From Lineus longissimus (Eukaryota; Nemertea; Pilidiophora; Heteronemertea; Lineidae), in contig NC_088323.1 of NCBI RefSeq assembly GCF_910592395.1, positions 5,270,001-5,334,000 on the forward strand: a stretch of DNA of 64,000 nt, in the 5' to 3' direction. The notes below the pieces were generated by a model. The model did no database searches, was not told where the DNA came from, and saw nothing but the letters and a program-made list of their open reading frames with translations. The translations under genes were made by a program, and so were the position numbers. Below are positions 23,401 to 33,124 of this stretch, one piece after another (the stretch's first letter is position 1; each line of letters begins with the position of its first letter).

Positions 23401-25525
23401 TACGTGCTGGCTTGTTGTCGGAGCTTTGAAATCTTTGCCACCAAAGCGCACATGAGCATTTTAGATCTCTGTTACCTGTGATTTCAAATCGCTTGTTTGC
23501 AGGTACGTGTGACAGGAATCTAATTTGGGTCAATTTTGTTATTTCTGACATTTTCAGAAAACAGCATGCCTATGCAGGGTTAACCAAGCATTTCTTCTTT
23601 GCCAGGTTCATTCATCTGCCCAGCTTACCCGAGCTTATGTCGTTGGTTCTCCAACCGCAGTCTGCCATTAAGTTTCCGAGCTCTTCTTTCGAGTAGGAAC
23701 CCTATTTTGACCTTCTGTCGTATGGGTGCTTCTGTTTTCAACCCACTTTAACCCTTTAGTCCAGTCAGTCCAGTACACAGTGTGTGACTATTGATCGAAA
23801 ATGAATCTCAAAAAGCTAAGTTTTTCGGCCCTAAGCAAACCAAACCACCTAATTTCAGAATATTCGGCCCCATCTATTTAGTGGGGTTTACCCTTGCCAA
23901 GGGTTTGAACTTCACCTATCCACAACATTAGATCTAAGACTTTCTAGTCAATATGAGTACCTCTACGGGTGTAGAAGGGAAAAACTGAGGACAGAAACAT
24001 TCTAGACTCTGAAGGGTTGAAGTGAATCGAACTTCTCCCAAACCACTGAAGCTCCCTCCCCACATGCAATGCTGATTGGAGCCACTAGAAAGATCTTCAG
24101 CCCCCCTGCACGCAGCAGCAATTAGTGCACAGAAGACAACTCTTAGATTATCGATTCTTTTTCCTTCATTTCTTCGTTTAGGTGCCGCTTGTCGCCTGAA
24201 ATGCAGCAGCTACATGCCCTGACCAAAAGCTGCCGCGCGAAAATAGACAAGCACCGTCGAAAAGTTATTGTGCACTGAAGATGCCCCAGATCCTCCAAAT
24301 GCCTGTATGCCTATCTCTTTCTTCCCTAGGTGCTTGTCGTCTCCTGACCTGACTATGCCAGTCTCCTTCTTACCCTAAACTTACTAACCAATTCCTGACC
24401 TCTTGGAATAAGGCGACACAACTTGACTAGGCTAACTAATTCTGTAGGATGCCCAAATCAAGATTTGATTTGTGCGGTAGTAAGTTCCGAGCTTAAGCTT
24501 GGCTATGTGGCGTAGATTCACTTAGGCATGTGACAATGCGCGGTGCACTGAAATTCAAGGGGGTTATTTGTATCACTCACTGTACAAGTGTGAGTAAGTG
24601 GTTTTAAAGACAGCTTCAAATTTTGCAATGAATTTGTCTTGGAAATGCAAATCTGGAAAGCACCTAGAATATCCTGGCACAGAAACCAACTACAGATGAA
24701 CCCTTGGTTTGAAGTCACTTGCGCTCAATAGATTTGCATGATAACTGTCTAGTTTCAGTTCACCAAATAGTCCACTCAGATGCACCTAGAATGGACTCGT
24801 ACATAAAGTATAGATATGTGTAGAGTGGAGCCTCTCTTTTATTGACACCCTCTCTACTAAGGACATTAGTTTTTGTTCCAAATTGGTTCTTTCCATTCAA
24901 TTTGACCTCCCTAATCAGGACACCATTGTTGGATGGTGAGTGGCTGTATTCCCAGTTTCTTGGGGAAAGGGGACCCATTTGAAAATAAAGCAATGCTAAG
25001 AGGCTTCAGTGCCTAATATTTGATACGAAAATTGTATATATTTACTAATTACTTCATACTAATCCTAAAACTTTACCCAAAATGCACTGCGAAAATCAGA
25101 AATACACGCAAATCGCCAAAAAAGAGGTGCAAAGATTTGGTGATTAAAAGTGCATTGATAACTTCATCCTGTTTTCAGAAGATGGTGAAATTTCATCAGA
25201 ATTGTACATCCATGTGTCAGTATTGGAGGGTTTCACGACGATCATTTTCATTCACTTCACGATTATGGTTGTATTATCAACGGACAGCCACAGTGAGTTG
25301 TAGAAACAAAAAAAAATTTGTCTACGAATTCTTTTCTTACATGTAGCTAAATATTCTCGCCGTTTATTTTTCAGTTCAAGCAGCTCCATAGCAAAACGAA
25401 AAAAGGTCGTCAGGAAAAATATCGGCCAATCCAGCAGCCTCTCATCATTAAACAATAATAACTCCAAAAGCGCCCTCCCACCTCGTCCACCTGTCAATGG
25501 CCAGAGCTCTCCGACGAAAAGTTGA
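9712..25525 (+). CDS. TTLL4: tubulin polyglutamylase TTLL4, complete gene
   Basis: ATP-dependent ligase that adds glutamate side chains to tubulin and to other acidic proteins such as nucleosome assembly proteins. The spliced product of fourteen coding exons (listed separately) is 1255 residues; human TTLL4 is about 1200. Residues 1-571 are a Ser/Asn/Pro-rich disordered arm, followed by an acidic linker (572-610) and the TTL domain from about 690 to 1070. Core motifs: the [14 protein letters not shown] nucleotide loop (811-824), [13 protein letters not shown] (847-859), [11 protein letters not shown] (900-910), [16 protein letters not shown] (981-996) and [10 protein letters not shown] (999-1008), with Glu999 and Asn1001 as expected metal/ATP ligands. 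The flanking [16 protein letters not shown] and LTPDDIR blocks are specific to TTLL4 rather than TTLL5/6/7. All introns are GT/AG and phase-consistent. The start was chosen because the frame is open across exon 2 from this ATG, and upstream ATGs are in other frames. Candidate alternative ends are listed separately. Confidence 0.93.
11878..12265. repeat. tandem duplication, 194-bp unit, two copies
   Basis: The segment starting TTCTCTGCATGGCATTCAC at 11878 is repeated at 12072 with only a handful of differences (for example CCGGTTT to CCAGTTT and CAGGGG to CAGAGG). Near-identity indicates a recent duplication. Both copies end in an acceptor-like GATTTCAG. Confidence 0.9.
13790..13913 (+). repeat. 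degenerate copy of the 'CCTCTCTATTAAGGACAC' repeat family
   Basis: Contains AGGTGTCCTGATTACA, GCTAATAGAGATGTGGTCC, CTAACAGAGGTGTC and a terminal GGTTCCACTGTA, matching the right end of better copies at 33590-33770. Confidence 0.6.
15639..16177 (+). repeat. tandem duplication, 270-bp unit, SINE-like
   Basis: AACTCTCAACCTGCTTATTG occurs at 15639 and again at 15909, and the 270-bp units are almost identical throughout. Each carries GGGTTCAATTC, close to the pol III B-box consensus, downstream of a GC-rich tRNA-like region, so the unit may be a tRNA-derived SINE or its remnant. An A box is not convincing, so the SINE call is tentative. Confidence 0.75.
18130..18230 (+). CDS. TTLL4: TTLL4 coding exon 3 (acidic linker)
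   Basis: The acceptor ATTCGCAG| in phase 2 precedes a strongly acidic stretch ([19 protein letters not shown]). It ends in phase 1 at GACG|GTGAGT. The acidic segment just N-terminal of the catalytic core could compete with or mimic the acidic tubulin tail; that is inference. Confidence 0.9.
18497..18742 (+). CDS. TTLL4: TTLL4 coding exon 4
   Basis: The acceptor GGTTTCAG| and donor AAAG|GTTTGT are phase 1 on both sides, so skipping keeps the frame. It codes a Ser/Thr/Arg-rich linker (residues about 606-687) that leads into the catalytic domain at [16 protein letters not shown]. Confidence 0.9.
18972..19159 (+). CDS. TTLL4: TTLL4 coding exon 5 (start of TTL domain)
   Basis: Codes [19 protein letters not shown] and the TTLL4-typical [20 protein letters not shown] segment. 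The donor CAGAAA|GTAAGT is phase 0. A CTT/CTC microsatellite follows in the intron (about 19170-19230). Confidence 0.95.
19174..19230 (+). repeat. CTT/CTC microsatellite
   Basis: (CTT)n changing to (CTC)n begins about 15 bases inside TTLL4 intron 5. It is polypyrimidine on the + strand, so length variation could affect recognition of the adjacent donor. Confidence 0.85.
19452..19646 (+). CDS. TTLL4: TTLL4 coding exon 6
   Basis: 65 codons, phase 0 on both sides. Codes [17 protein letters not shown] and [11 protein letters not shown], ending at WIIKP, the first half of the nucleotide-binding loop. Confidence 0.95.
19864..19922 (+). repeat. 18-bp tandem repeat, about three copies
   Basis: GGATCGAATCAGGATCAG is repeated three times head to tail in TTLL4 intron 6. 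It is a short minisatellite with no coding role. Confidence 0.85.
20127..20209 (+). CDS. TTLL4: TTLL4 coding exon 7
   Basis: The acceptor CTTTCCTACAG| precedes [19 protein letters not shown], the Gly-rich second half of the nucleotide-binding loop. The donor CAGAG|GTAGGA is phase 2. Confidence 0.95.
20340..20468 (+). CDS. TTLL4: TTLL4 coding exon 8
   Basis: Codes [20 protein letters not shown], the invariant TTL-family block with Lys855 and Arg859, then [17 protein letters not shown]. It is phase 2 on both sides. Confidence 0.95.
20892..21014 (+). CDS. TTLL4: TTLL4 coding exon 9
   Basis: Codes [19 protein letters not shown], the HLTN motif that lines the active site, and ends in GHKW at a phase-2 donor (ATG|GTAGGT). 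Confidence 0.95.
21155..21253 (+). CDS. TTLL4: TTLL4 coding exon 10
   Basis: A short phase-2 exon coding [20 protein letters not shown] and [12 protein letters not shown], a helical part of the TTL fold. Confidence 0.93.
21392..21652 (+). CDS. TTLL4: TTLL4 coding exon 11 (catalytic Glu/Asn)
   Basis: Codes [19 protein letters not shown] and [14 protein letters not shown], which contain the conserved acidic and Asn ligands (Glu999, Asn1001). It continues to [14 protein letters not shown]. Donor AACTG|GTAAGT, phase 2. Confidence 0.96.
22076..22187 (+). CDS. TTLL4: TTLL4 coding exon 12
   Basis: The acceptor TTTTCCAATAG| opens a phase-2 exon coding a polar linker ending YYCQKHTDE. The donor GACGAG|GTAAGT is phase 0. 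It corresponds to the variable loop after the TTL core. Confidence 0.88.
22495..22705 (+). CDS. TTLL4: TTLL4 coding exon 13
   Basis: Codes [20 protein letters not shown] and GQFQRVFPS, then [14 protein letters not shown]. This TTLL4-specific C-terminal block (LTPDD...RGQF.R.FP) separates it from other TTLLs. The donor CGAG|GTAAAC is phase 1. Confidence 0.94.
23208..23361 (+). CDS. TTLL4: TTLL4 coding exon 14
   Basis: Codes [18 protein letters not shown] then a Pro/Ser-rich tail, ending in phase 2 (AGC AA|GTAAGT). Candidate terminal exons at 24182 and 25375 both open in a frame that continues it. Confidence 0.92.
24182..24278 (+). CDS. TTLL4: TTLL4 alternative terminal exon (short isoform)
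   Basis: After a pyrimidine-rich acceptor (CTTCGTTTAG|) the phase-2 frame reads [18 protein letters not shown] and [14 protein letters not shown] to a TGA at 24276-24278. That gives a 1237-residue protein with a basic end. An AATAAA at 24984-24989 could polyadenylate this form. No good donor precedes the stop, so it should be a terminal exon and an alternative to 25375. Confidence 0.55.
24820..24925 (+). repeat. degenerate copy of the 'CCTCTCTATTAAGGACAC' repeat family
   Basis: Reads GTGGAGCCTCTC, CCTCTCTACTAAGGACAT, TTCCATTCAATTTGACCTC and CCTAATCAGGACACC, in the same block order as the copy at 46758. It lies in the 3' UTR of the short TTLL4 isoform, if that exists. Confidence 0.65.
25375..25525 (+). 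CDS. TTLL4: TTLL4 terminal exon (long isoform), TGA stop at 25523
   Basis: The acceptor CGTTTATTTTTCAG| continues exon 14 in phase 2 as [16 protein letters not shown], then a Ser/Asn-rich stretch ending [18 protein letters not shown] and TGA (25523-25525). This gives 1255 residues. The stop is followed by CTAG and a further 63 in-frame sense codons (see the next entry). Confidence 0.7.
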
Positions 25526-25717
25526 CTAGCTGTCCGCCTACCCCCTCTACAGGAATCCACAGAAAGTACCACCAAACGCTTGTCGTCTGCATTTCGCAGT
25601 AGTTTCTATGCGCAGACGCGTTCTCAGCCTTCAAGCGGCCGACGGCCGAGGATTAAAAAGACTGTCCAGAGTTTGGATTTGGGACGTTTGGAAGTCGAAG
25701 GAGAGACAGAGGATTGA
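25526..25717 (+). CDS. TTLL4: putative TTLL4 C-terminal extension after UGA-CUAG
   Basis: Directly after the TGA at 25523 the same frame is open for 63 codons, ending at TGA 25715-25717. It begins LAVRLPPLQESTESTTKR, has a basic middle (SSGRRPRIKKTVQSL) and an acidic end (EVEGETED), and looks coding in composition. UGA followed by CUA(G) is the best-established animal stop-readthrough context, so an extended 1319-residue isoform is plausible. The alternative is a short intron: bases 25526-25552 are pyrimidine-rich and end in CTACAG|GAA, a good acceptor. Phase-0 donors exist at 25406 and 25409 (AAG|GTCGTC, GTC|GTCAGG), but both are weak. Either way the segment is probably translated. Confidence 0.5.
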   Translation, partial: LAVRLPPLQESTESTTKRLSSAFRSSFYAQTRSQPSSGRRPRIKKTVQSLDLGRLEVEGETED

Positions 25718-26050
25718 TTGAATCTATTTATCTTGAGGACGGGGGGTTACAGCAAATATTTGTAAACTTCTGTCTATATCCAAGAGAATCCTCTCACGGC
25801 AAATGTAACTGGGAACCCCTCAGCAAACTCTCTCAAACAAGCTCGCACCATCGGTGGGATTTGCACTGGTCTCAAGAGGAGATGAAATGTAGTGACCAAG
25901 AAGTCTCAAGTTAAGCCTTTTGGTCGCTATATCAGTTCTCAATGTGATACTGAATTTGCTCCAATATGTTTTATTCTACTTAAATTATTCCAGATCGACT
26001 TGATATATCTTAGTAAGATATGGGAGGTTTAATAGCATTCTGCGAAGTTA

Positions 26051-26060
26051 CTATTTATAG
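26051..26060. promoter_or_regulatory. perfect MEF2 site (CTATTTATAG)
   Basis: Exact match to the palindromic MEF2 consensus CTA(A/T)4TAG, and the leftmost of nineteen such sites found between here and 60.7 kb. Confidence 0.6.
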
Positions 26061-26654
26061 CTCACAAGGTCATTTGCATAAGATATTGATGACGTTTTAG
26101 TCACGTGACAGTCGGACATCGACACTTATTTCTACGCATTTGAGCTTATTTCAAAGTCAATTATCTTTGACCCTGCATTGTTTTTAGCATGAATGATACC
26201 ATAGAGTCAGAGAGAGAAATATTCAGAACAATTATGTAGTATTTCCAACACTCGGACATGTGCCAGATTGAATCTAACTGCCCTAGTTAGAAAGCCTGAA
26301 TCCATTACGAAACCGCATGTTTGTCCGACATTGCCTGTAATTCAGCGATGGGGAAATAGAGGGCAGCAGCTGCAGTGACGTCATCTTCGCGGAATGCTAT
26401 TCAATCAATGTGACCTTGGCTGATTGCACTCAGGATTACTATTTTGTTCTCCGATTGCACTCGGGTTGACAACAGTTTTCTTGAGTCTCACCAGGTGATG
26501 TTGTTGCAGCTTACTGCCAAGGTAAACTTACTGTGATACTGTTACGTCGGGGCTTGAGAACTTCATTGCGATATTCTGCTGGTCAGAAGAGTAGTACACA
26601 TGTTGTGTGGAGTGTGACATTGCCATCTTTGGAAGATTTTGATTTCAGTCTCCT

Positions 26655-26997
26655 TTAAAGGGAACTGAAACCGCCCAGCCAGTTCGTATGACCTCGTTTT
26701 CATTTCCCGCGTATCGGGTGATCAGAACGAGGCATGAATGAAACATGGCGCCTAGCTGTCAATCATTGAGTGACGTCACTACTATGGAATTTACTACGAA
26801 AATTCATGAATGAAAGATCGCATGACTCACGTGATTCTCACATGATTCTCAATAATAACAAATTGAACTGCGCATGCTCGGGCACTGGGGGCGATGCTAC
26901 AAATCTGAACTCGAACAGGAAGTTGGAAGTTTGACTTTCTCGGGCGGTGAAAGTCGAAAAGTTGAATAAATCACTCGGCGGTTCCAGTTCCCTTTAA
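26655..26997. mobile_element. TTAA-flanked MITE
   Basis: Terminal inverted repeats of about 21 bp, TTAAAGGGAACTGAAACCGC at the left and its near-perfect reverse complement ending CAGTTCCCTTTAA at the right, enclose about 345 bp with no ORF. TTAA at both ends is the target duplication of piggyBac-type transposons, so this is probably a non-autonomous piggyBac-like element. Confidence 0.75.
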
Positions 26998-27827
26998 GTG
27001 GTCAATTTGATAACCGTAAGGAACCTCAGCACTCTGTAGAATTTTTAATTTTCAAAATGTTATAAGGTACTGTAAACAGTGAAATTCTCTCTGGTGATTG
27101 TTAGCAAAGATGGATTGTAATGGTAATAAAGTACTCAATATTTCAATGAAGTTTTTCGAACCCTGTCAGACTTCTAGCATTTAGGTCTATGTACAATATG
27201 ACACCATAACTTTTCAACTATGTATGTATGTATGTAGGTTGTAATGTTATAAATATCATTCAGTTTTTCCAGTCAAAATGTTTGTTTTGCGATTATTTTT
27301 TTTTCATCTTACAGGTCGCAATTTCTTGCGAAATCTTAAAAACTAATGTACCTGTGACAATTTGGTAGTATAAATTTACGTATAGATTCAGTTTCGTTCA
27401 AAACTTCCTCCTTATTTGGAAGAAAATCATTTCTGTGGTGGAGGTTGGCAGCATAGCTGAGGTAGGCGGATATTACTTCTTAGGAACCATTTAGAATTAC
27501 TCATCTGTCATTCAATTGTCATTGTACGATTCATAGTCAGCATAATTTATTAGACATCTTAATTTTTAGCGCGTCCAAAGTATTCTTAGCATCAGTTTGC
27601 ACTTAACGTTCAAGATTTTTAGCAAATATTCAAGAAGACACAAGAAATTGATGTTCATTTTATGAATGTGATCATTTTATCCTGATGTGAGAAAGAAACA
27701 CTGTGCACTTCATGAGTCTGTGTGCACATTTGTTAAAGTTAAATGTATGTGTGAAGAACGATAAACAATGAAATTTCAAACATTTCAGCTGTATTGCATA
27801 AACTATCTACTATTTTAGCAGCAAATG

Positions 27828-27837
27828 CTATATTTAG
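27828..27837. promoter_or_regulatory. perfect MEF2 site (CTATATTTAG)
   Basis: Matches CTA(A/T)4TAG, isolated from its neighbours by about 1.8 and 3.2 kb. Confidence 0.5.
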
Positions 27838-27961
27838 GCTACCACCATGAAAAATAGCAAATTTGTCAACTTTTAGCACTGCGGAAACTTCACCGTCTAC
27901 TGTACATTTGGATGATTCACTTGTATTAAGTTAATGAAAAAATGGTGCTTACCACTTGAAT

Positions 27962-28065
27962 TTAAAGGGACAACATGGGTGTTGAATTTAGGTGGCCAGG
28001 AGGGCACTGGTTTTGCTTGAGAAACAACCAAACCAACATACCTCATGCCTAAGTTGTCCCTTTAA
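27962..28065. mobile_element. very small TTAA-flanked MITE (104 bp)
   Basis: Perfect 13-bp inverted ends TTAAAGGGACAAC and GTTGTCCCTTTAA flank about 78 bp. The outermost TTAA on each side suggests piggyBac-type mobilisation. Confidence 0.75.
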
Positions 28066-29530
28066 TCCCTGTTTTCTGTGTTTGTTTTATGTGTCATATG
28101 AAGGTGAATTTTGTGTTTGTCATCTACTGTACTGTAAAGGTTTTTCCAACACCCTGTATACCATTGAAAGCTGATGACTCCATCATAAAAATTCTACTAA
28201 CTTAGTTATTGGTCGTTCTGTGTGTATGTCAGTGGTGTTCGAATCTGAGAAGAACTATTTTGTATTCACTGTAACCTCGACCATTTTTGAGGTCAACGTC
28301 TATTTTTGAACACTTACATTTTGTATCGTATGCATGAAAATAATCATTTAGCGACCATGGGCTTTTACTGAAAGCGTCCTCTTCCGAGAAGAAAATACAT
28401 AGATTCGGCGAATAACCAGTCCCTATTTTCGAAGATTTGTTGATAAATCGTGCAGAAGATCCCGTGGTCTAAGAATCATGTGATGATTTTCCCTGTAGAT
28501 TTCAAGGCAAATTTCCATATGATTTTTAAAGGGGGCTGCAGGCAGGAGCCAAGTTGGTCAGATTTAGTGACACGAAGTAGCTGGTAGGGGTCTCTTATCT
28601 CACAGTACATTGAAACCATTCCTGCTTATGAGGAACGTATCACTGAATCAAACACAACCTGGCCCCTGTCTCCAGCTCATCACCTGGGGACTGCCACTTA
28701 GACCCCCCCCCCCCCCCCCGCTCCTGCCTACTTCTGTGTTATTCGCTTCACTGAAGAGGGGGTGGGATAAAAGATTACAACAGCCCAAGAAAAGTATGAC
28801 AAATTCCTTTTATTCAAGAAACTGCTGAAGTTTTGAAATAAATAAATGATGATTTAGTGAGAAATATGAAAAGCGTCTTAAGTGTTTTTGCTAAGGATCT
28901 GAACTCAACTTCTCCCAGTTGCGCTATATATCGATATCAGTGGTAGGCCAACAGGACGGACAATATTTCTTCATGGGTGAGATGTACCACAGTCTTCATT
29001 GATCGGGACAGGGATGATATCCTCATGGGGAGGAATAGACCAGAAGGCTTTCTTAAGTCCCGGTGTAACACCTGTGGTTGTTCTTCATATCATGATGTTT
29101 CCATGTAACAGACAGCTCGAGAAATCTTGTAGCCCTTTTCATTAGCGGGAAACACAGTTAAACTGTCAATCTATCTTCAGAGCATTCTCAAACTTAGAGG
29201 GGAAACACTCAGGAATGAAAACTCTCAAAAACGTTACAGAGGGACTAATTGTCCGGGCAAGGAGGTTCGATTTTCCCCCTTGGACTGATTCAGTCAACGA
29301 AAAGAGACAATTCCCCCGTTTCGTTCAGTTCGACCATATTCTGTTAGGTGTCAGCACTGGTCCTTTACATGTTGGAGTAAAAGAAATGTTGTCCCTTGGG
29401 AGAAAATGTCATTGAATAGGATTTTCAGACTTGAACTCCCACTTGCACTGCAGGACGATGATATAATTAAGTGGTCTTGCCCACGCCTCGCGGCCTACTG
29501 GTTGTGACCCCGATTGTGACTTTGTCCTAT

Positions 29531-29710
29531 GAAGACCGGTGTGACAGCGGATATAGTCCCCCTGGAGTCATAGTCCGGTAGCATTGTATTTGACCAATTA
29601 AGCAGCATGATCTATTGTACCTAACCCTAACCAAAACATTTAGCAATGCGGGCTATTGTTACACGGACTATCAGCCCTAGGACTACTATCCCCGCCACAC
29701 CGGTTTCAAG
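29531..29710. mobile_element. MITE-like element with about 30-bp imperfect inverted ends
   Basis: GAAGACCGGTGTGACAGCGG at the left mirrors CCCCGCCACACCGGTTTCAAG at the right, and the match continues inward through ATAGTCC / GGACTA.TAT. It is about 180 bp with no ORF. Confidence 0.6.
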
Positions 29711-31061
29711 TCTATGTTTCTACAGTAATTAAGTGGTCATTGTCCTCAGCTATACACAGGCCTGTCTTTGCAGCACAAGGAAGTTGGTGGTGCATACTTG
29801 AAGTCGCTGGCCTAAATTTAAACGGGAAGCAAAATGCCGACTGCCACATGATCTCTTTTTTGTTGCAGACGACCGACAGGCAATTATCTGAAACGCGACA
29901 TCGTCATCACCAGTTTATTGATTTCGGTTCCATTGTCAGATTCAATTCCAAGCGCCCTAAAAAAACTAAACATTGCGGCGACTGAGATGAGAGAGATGTG
30001 ATAATTGGTTGGTAATTATGATACAAACCCGTTTCGGAATAAAAAGATATATTTCCAATAATGTTTTTTGTTGCGGTGTTGAGAATATGTACTATGATTG
30101 TTGATGTCCGATAAGAAAAGAAACAGTAAGCGAACTTCTGTGTGAAGTCCATGCCTACCATTATAGAGACACTAGACTCGGACTATGCAGTCCATTTTGT
30201 CATCTTGATCGGGGACAAGACGGTCCACTGCGTCTGGAGTGTTGACACTTCGAGTTTGGGCGTTTTTTAGCGCTTTTTGTCTCTTCCAACACAAACACGT
30301 TTTACTATCTAAGGCGGGAAAAGTATGACCACGCTCTCCAACCGACCTCTCTTCAATTCACCAATGAACGAAAATAAGCTTTGATATTTTTTTATCAGCA
30401 CCCGGATCAGATAACCATTGGGAGGTCCATCTTGACCAGCAAAAATAAGGCATTTCGTCAATTCCTCTATTCATTTTCATTAATTCTTATGTATGGGCAT
30501 GCGCGTCTTCCGAACAGCTTGCTCTAAGTAGGTCACGGGTTACTGAAGGCTTTGTTCACACCAAGATCAGGACAAAGGCACAACCATGGCGAACAAACAG
30601 AAACAAAGACAAAAACGCTCATATTCTGCGGACAATAGGCCTACTGTCAAAATGAAACTTTTATTTACTAGCAAAAAACACAAAGAATGAGTACTTTTAA
30701 TTCATCTTCCATGTCTTCTTCAAAAAGGGAAAAGGGCTAGATATATATCTCATACTATGCCTCCAACGTGTCCCTATGGCAAGTTCTTGACCTGGGCCCT
30801 CCGATGTAACCCAAAGCAGTTGCTGTTTTAGCACTGCCATTGCAGATTCTGATTAGACTCTTGGGGCAGTCACCGGGGCAGTCATGGCCGGTCCACCGCG
30901 TCCGGAGTGTAGGCCTAATTTTGATACGCATTTCATGCATTCATTCGCTTCTGGCGAGAGCGTCATAACTGCTTCTGTCGTCTGCACTGCGAAAGGGACG
31001 CGGGAGGACACACAACACTGATACTGATGGATATTTTCGGCCCTACCCCAGGGGCCGAAGT

Positions 31062-31145
31062 CTATTTATAGCACGGCCAAGGTCGCTTTTAGCTTAGCAG
31101 TGTTTATTATCCATTGAGTGCGTTGTGGTCGTCGGCTATTTTTAG
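31062..31145. promoter_or_regulatory. pair of perfect MEF2 sites
   Basis: CTATTTATAG (31062-31071) and CTATTTTTAG (31136-31145), 74 bp apart. A candidate splice donor (TTACGG|GTAAGA) follows at about 31266, so a non-coding first exon of the HDAC gene could start here. That is inference. Confidence 0.5.
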
Positions 31146-32510
31146 AATGAGAATATCACGGCGTGATTGGATAATTTGGATCACATGACCAATATGTGTG
31201 TTGTCCTCAATTAGCTGGCTTAAGAAGGATTCTATGTTGAAAATTGTGATATTTCTCGCTTAACTTACGGGTAAGATTAAATCAATGTGTATGGAACGTT
31301 AGAATATTTCATTTGATACAAAGTAAATTCGACGGTAGCGAGAAGAGTGCTCCGATTTTGTGGTATTTAATCAAAGTGTTCGACGATTTTCACCGATCGC
31401 CAGCCATTTTAGCACTAGCAGGTGCCCATTAAGTATGATACACATTGTATAAACGTGTAAGTTTTGCATGCATGGAGTGACTAGCTGTTGGTGTTGACTT
31501 TTTAGGCCATGAAGTTGTCAATTTTAGGGCCTGTATATTGTAGATTTAGTTCCTTATATGTTCAAAGGGCTTGTGCTACTGCCGGGTTTAGAGTGGTGTT
31601 GGCCCTAAAATAGGTCAAGACTCCATATCATGTCGTCAGTGGTTTCTCGTTGCTTTGCTGCTGTGCAACGTTCAGGCCAGCTGATCTCTCCCGATATGTC
31701 CACAGCTAGCTAGAGGGGGCTTGTCGATTGAGACAGTGGGGCCTACTTAAAGAGGTACGCCGTTCGTTCACATGTCGTATAGGCCTAGTAAGTGTTTTAG
31801 TTCCTATTTCTAACGCCAGGCAACGCCAAGAGTCAGTCATAATACATTGGCCTATGCTAGCCTACATGCTACATTTGGTTCCTACAGAACTGTCATTTGA
31901 CAGGTCGTTAGAAGAGGATTTATCTCTCCGTATCCATTACAATTGACTATGGAAATCTCTCGACACATTGGGGTTGTGCATTCATTGCTGAGACATACAT
32001 AACTAGCTGCCCACTTTAAATGTGTAGAGTTTGTGTATCTGCAGTTTGGTTGTGCCAGCCTAAGCCATCAGTTTGGTAACAGCTAAAGCAGTTTTCACAT
32101 GTTACAAGGTTGGTCAGAAGACAGTCTTTACCTTTTGGCGTCGGCGCTCTTCAACAGGTAACCAGGTTCTTCAGACCCAAAGCAGTCCTTACATTTTAGC
32201 ATAACTGCTTATCCACTGATGACAATGTTGGTCAGAATCTCTTTGTACATTGTGCCGGTGACCTGTCTGGCATTTGCACTAGAAGCAGAGGGGCTTTCCA
32301 GATCCCATTCACTGGAGTCAGCCTAACATATTACTGGCTCATAAGATAAACAAGTAGGCCAAATGTATACATTTCTTATGGACCTTGTGAGATTCACTAT
32401 GTAGGTTAGTAGACCAGACGCTTCATTGGTCTCTGTGACAGAAATAATCTGGACTGGATTAATGGTATGAGTTCATTGACCCCTTGAAAATTACTGAAAG
32501 TAGTTATAAG

Positions 32511-32877
32511 TTTCATCGCTATGGTTGTACTGAATTTATGATTGATTTATACTGTAAAATACAATGCAAATACTGTCTTTCGTTTCATTGCTATGGTTGT
32601 ACTGAATTTATGATTGATTTATACTACTGTAAAATACAATGCAAATGAGCCTTTCGTTTCATCGCTATGGTTGTACCGAATTTATGATTGATTTATACTG
32701 TAAAATACAATGCAAATACTGTCTTTCATTTCATTGCTATGGTTGTACTGAATTTATGATTGATTTGTACTGTAAAATACAATGCAAATACTGTCTTTCG
32801 TTTCATCGCTATGGTTGTACTGAATTTATGATTGATTTATTATACTGTAAAATAGAATGTAAATACTGTCTTTCGCT
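32511..32877 (+). repeat. tandem array, 71-76-bp unit, five copies
   Basis: Units start TTTCAT(T/C)GCTATGGTTGTAC and end AATACTGTCTTTCG. Starts are near 32511, 32582, 32658, 32729 and 32801. Copies are over 90% alike by eye. Because several units are 72 bp, they create a repetitive open frame (from 32639) that is not a gene. Confidence 0.9.
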
Positions 32878-33124
32878 TCCACACCAACATTACTCACTTG
32901 ATTCGTATGCTGGGTACAACTGGCCCACAGTGATCCGTACCAGTGTTACCCCCAATCATCAAAGCCCTGTGTCAGAATTCCTAGTCTCGGAAATGGCTAT
33001 ATATTGTTTAGCTAAATGCTTGATTTTCCTTCAATGCTACTGCTATTGGAAAAAGTTGTTTGGCCTGATGTACGGTAATTACAGGTTGGTAGTTTGATTA
33101 TGCCATAGCAACGGAGAAGATAGG

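Larger units (their letters stand above)
25718..27200 (+). other. TTLL4 3' UTR and intergenic space
   Basis: No coding sequence is seen. Candidate AATAAA signals lie near 26964 (inside a MITE) and 27123. The segment also contains the first perfect MEF2 site of the window (26051) and a TTAA-flanked MITE (26655). Confidence 0.5.

Noticed and set aside
23609-23696. Third possible TTLL4 terminal exon ([14 protein letters not shown]...) after TTCTTTGCCAG
   Set aside because: It is in frame with exon 14 but short, with no coding signature or nearby polyadenylation signal. It is weaker than the exons at 24182 and 25375.
32639-33097. 152-codon open frame
   Set aside because: Produced by a tandem repeat of about 72 bp, then non-repetitive sequence without codon structure.
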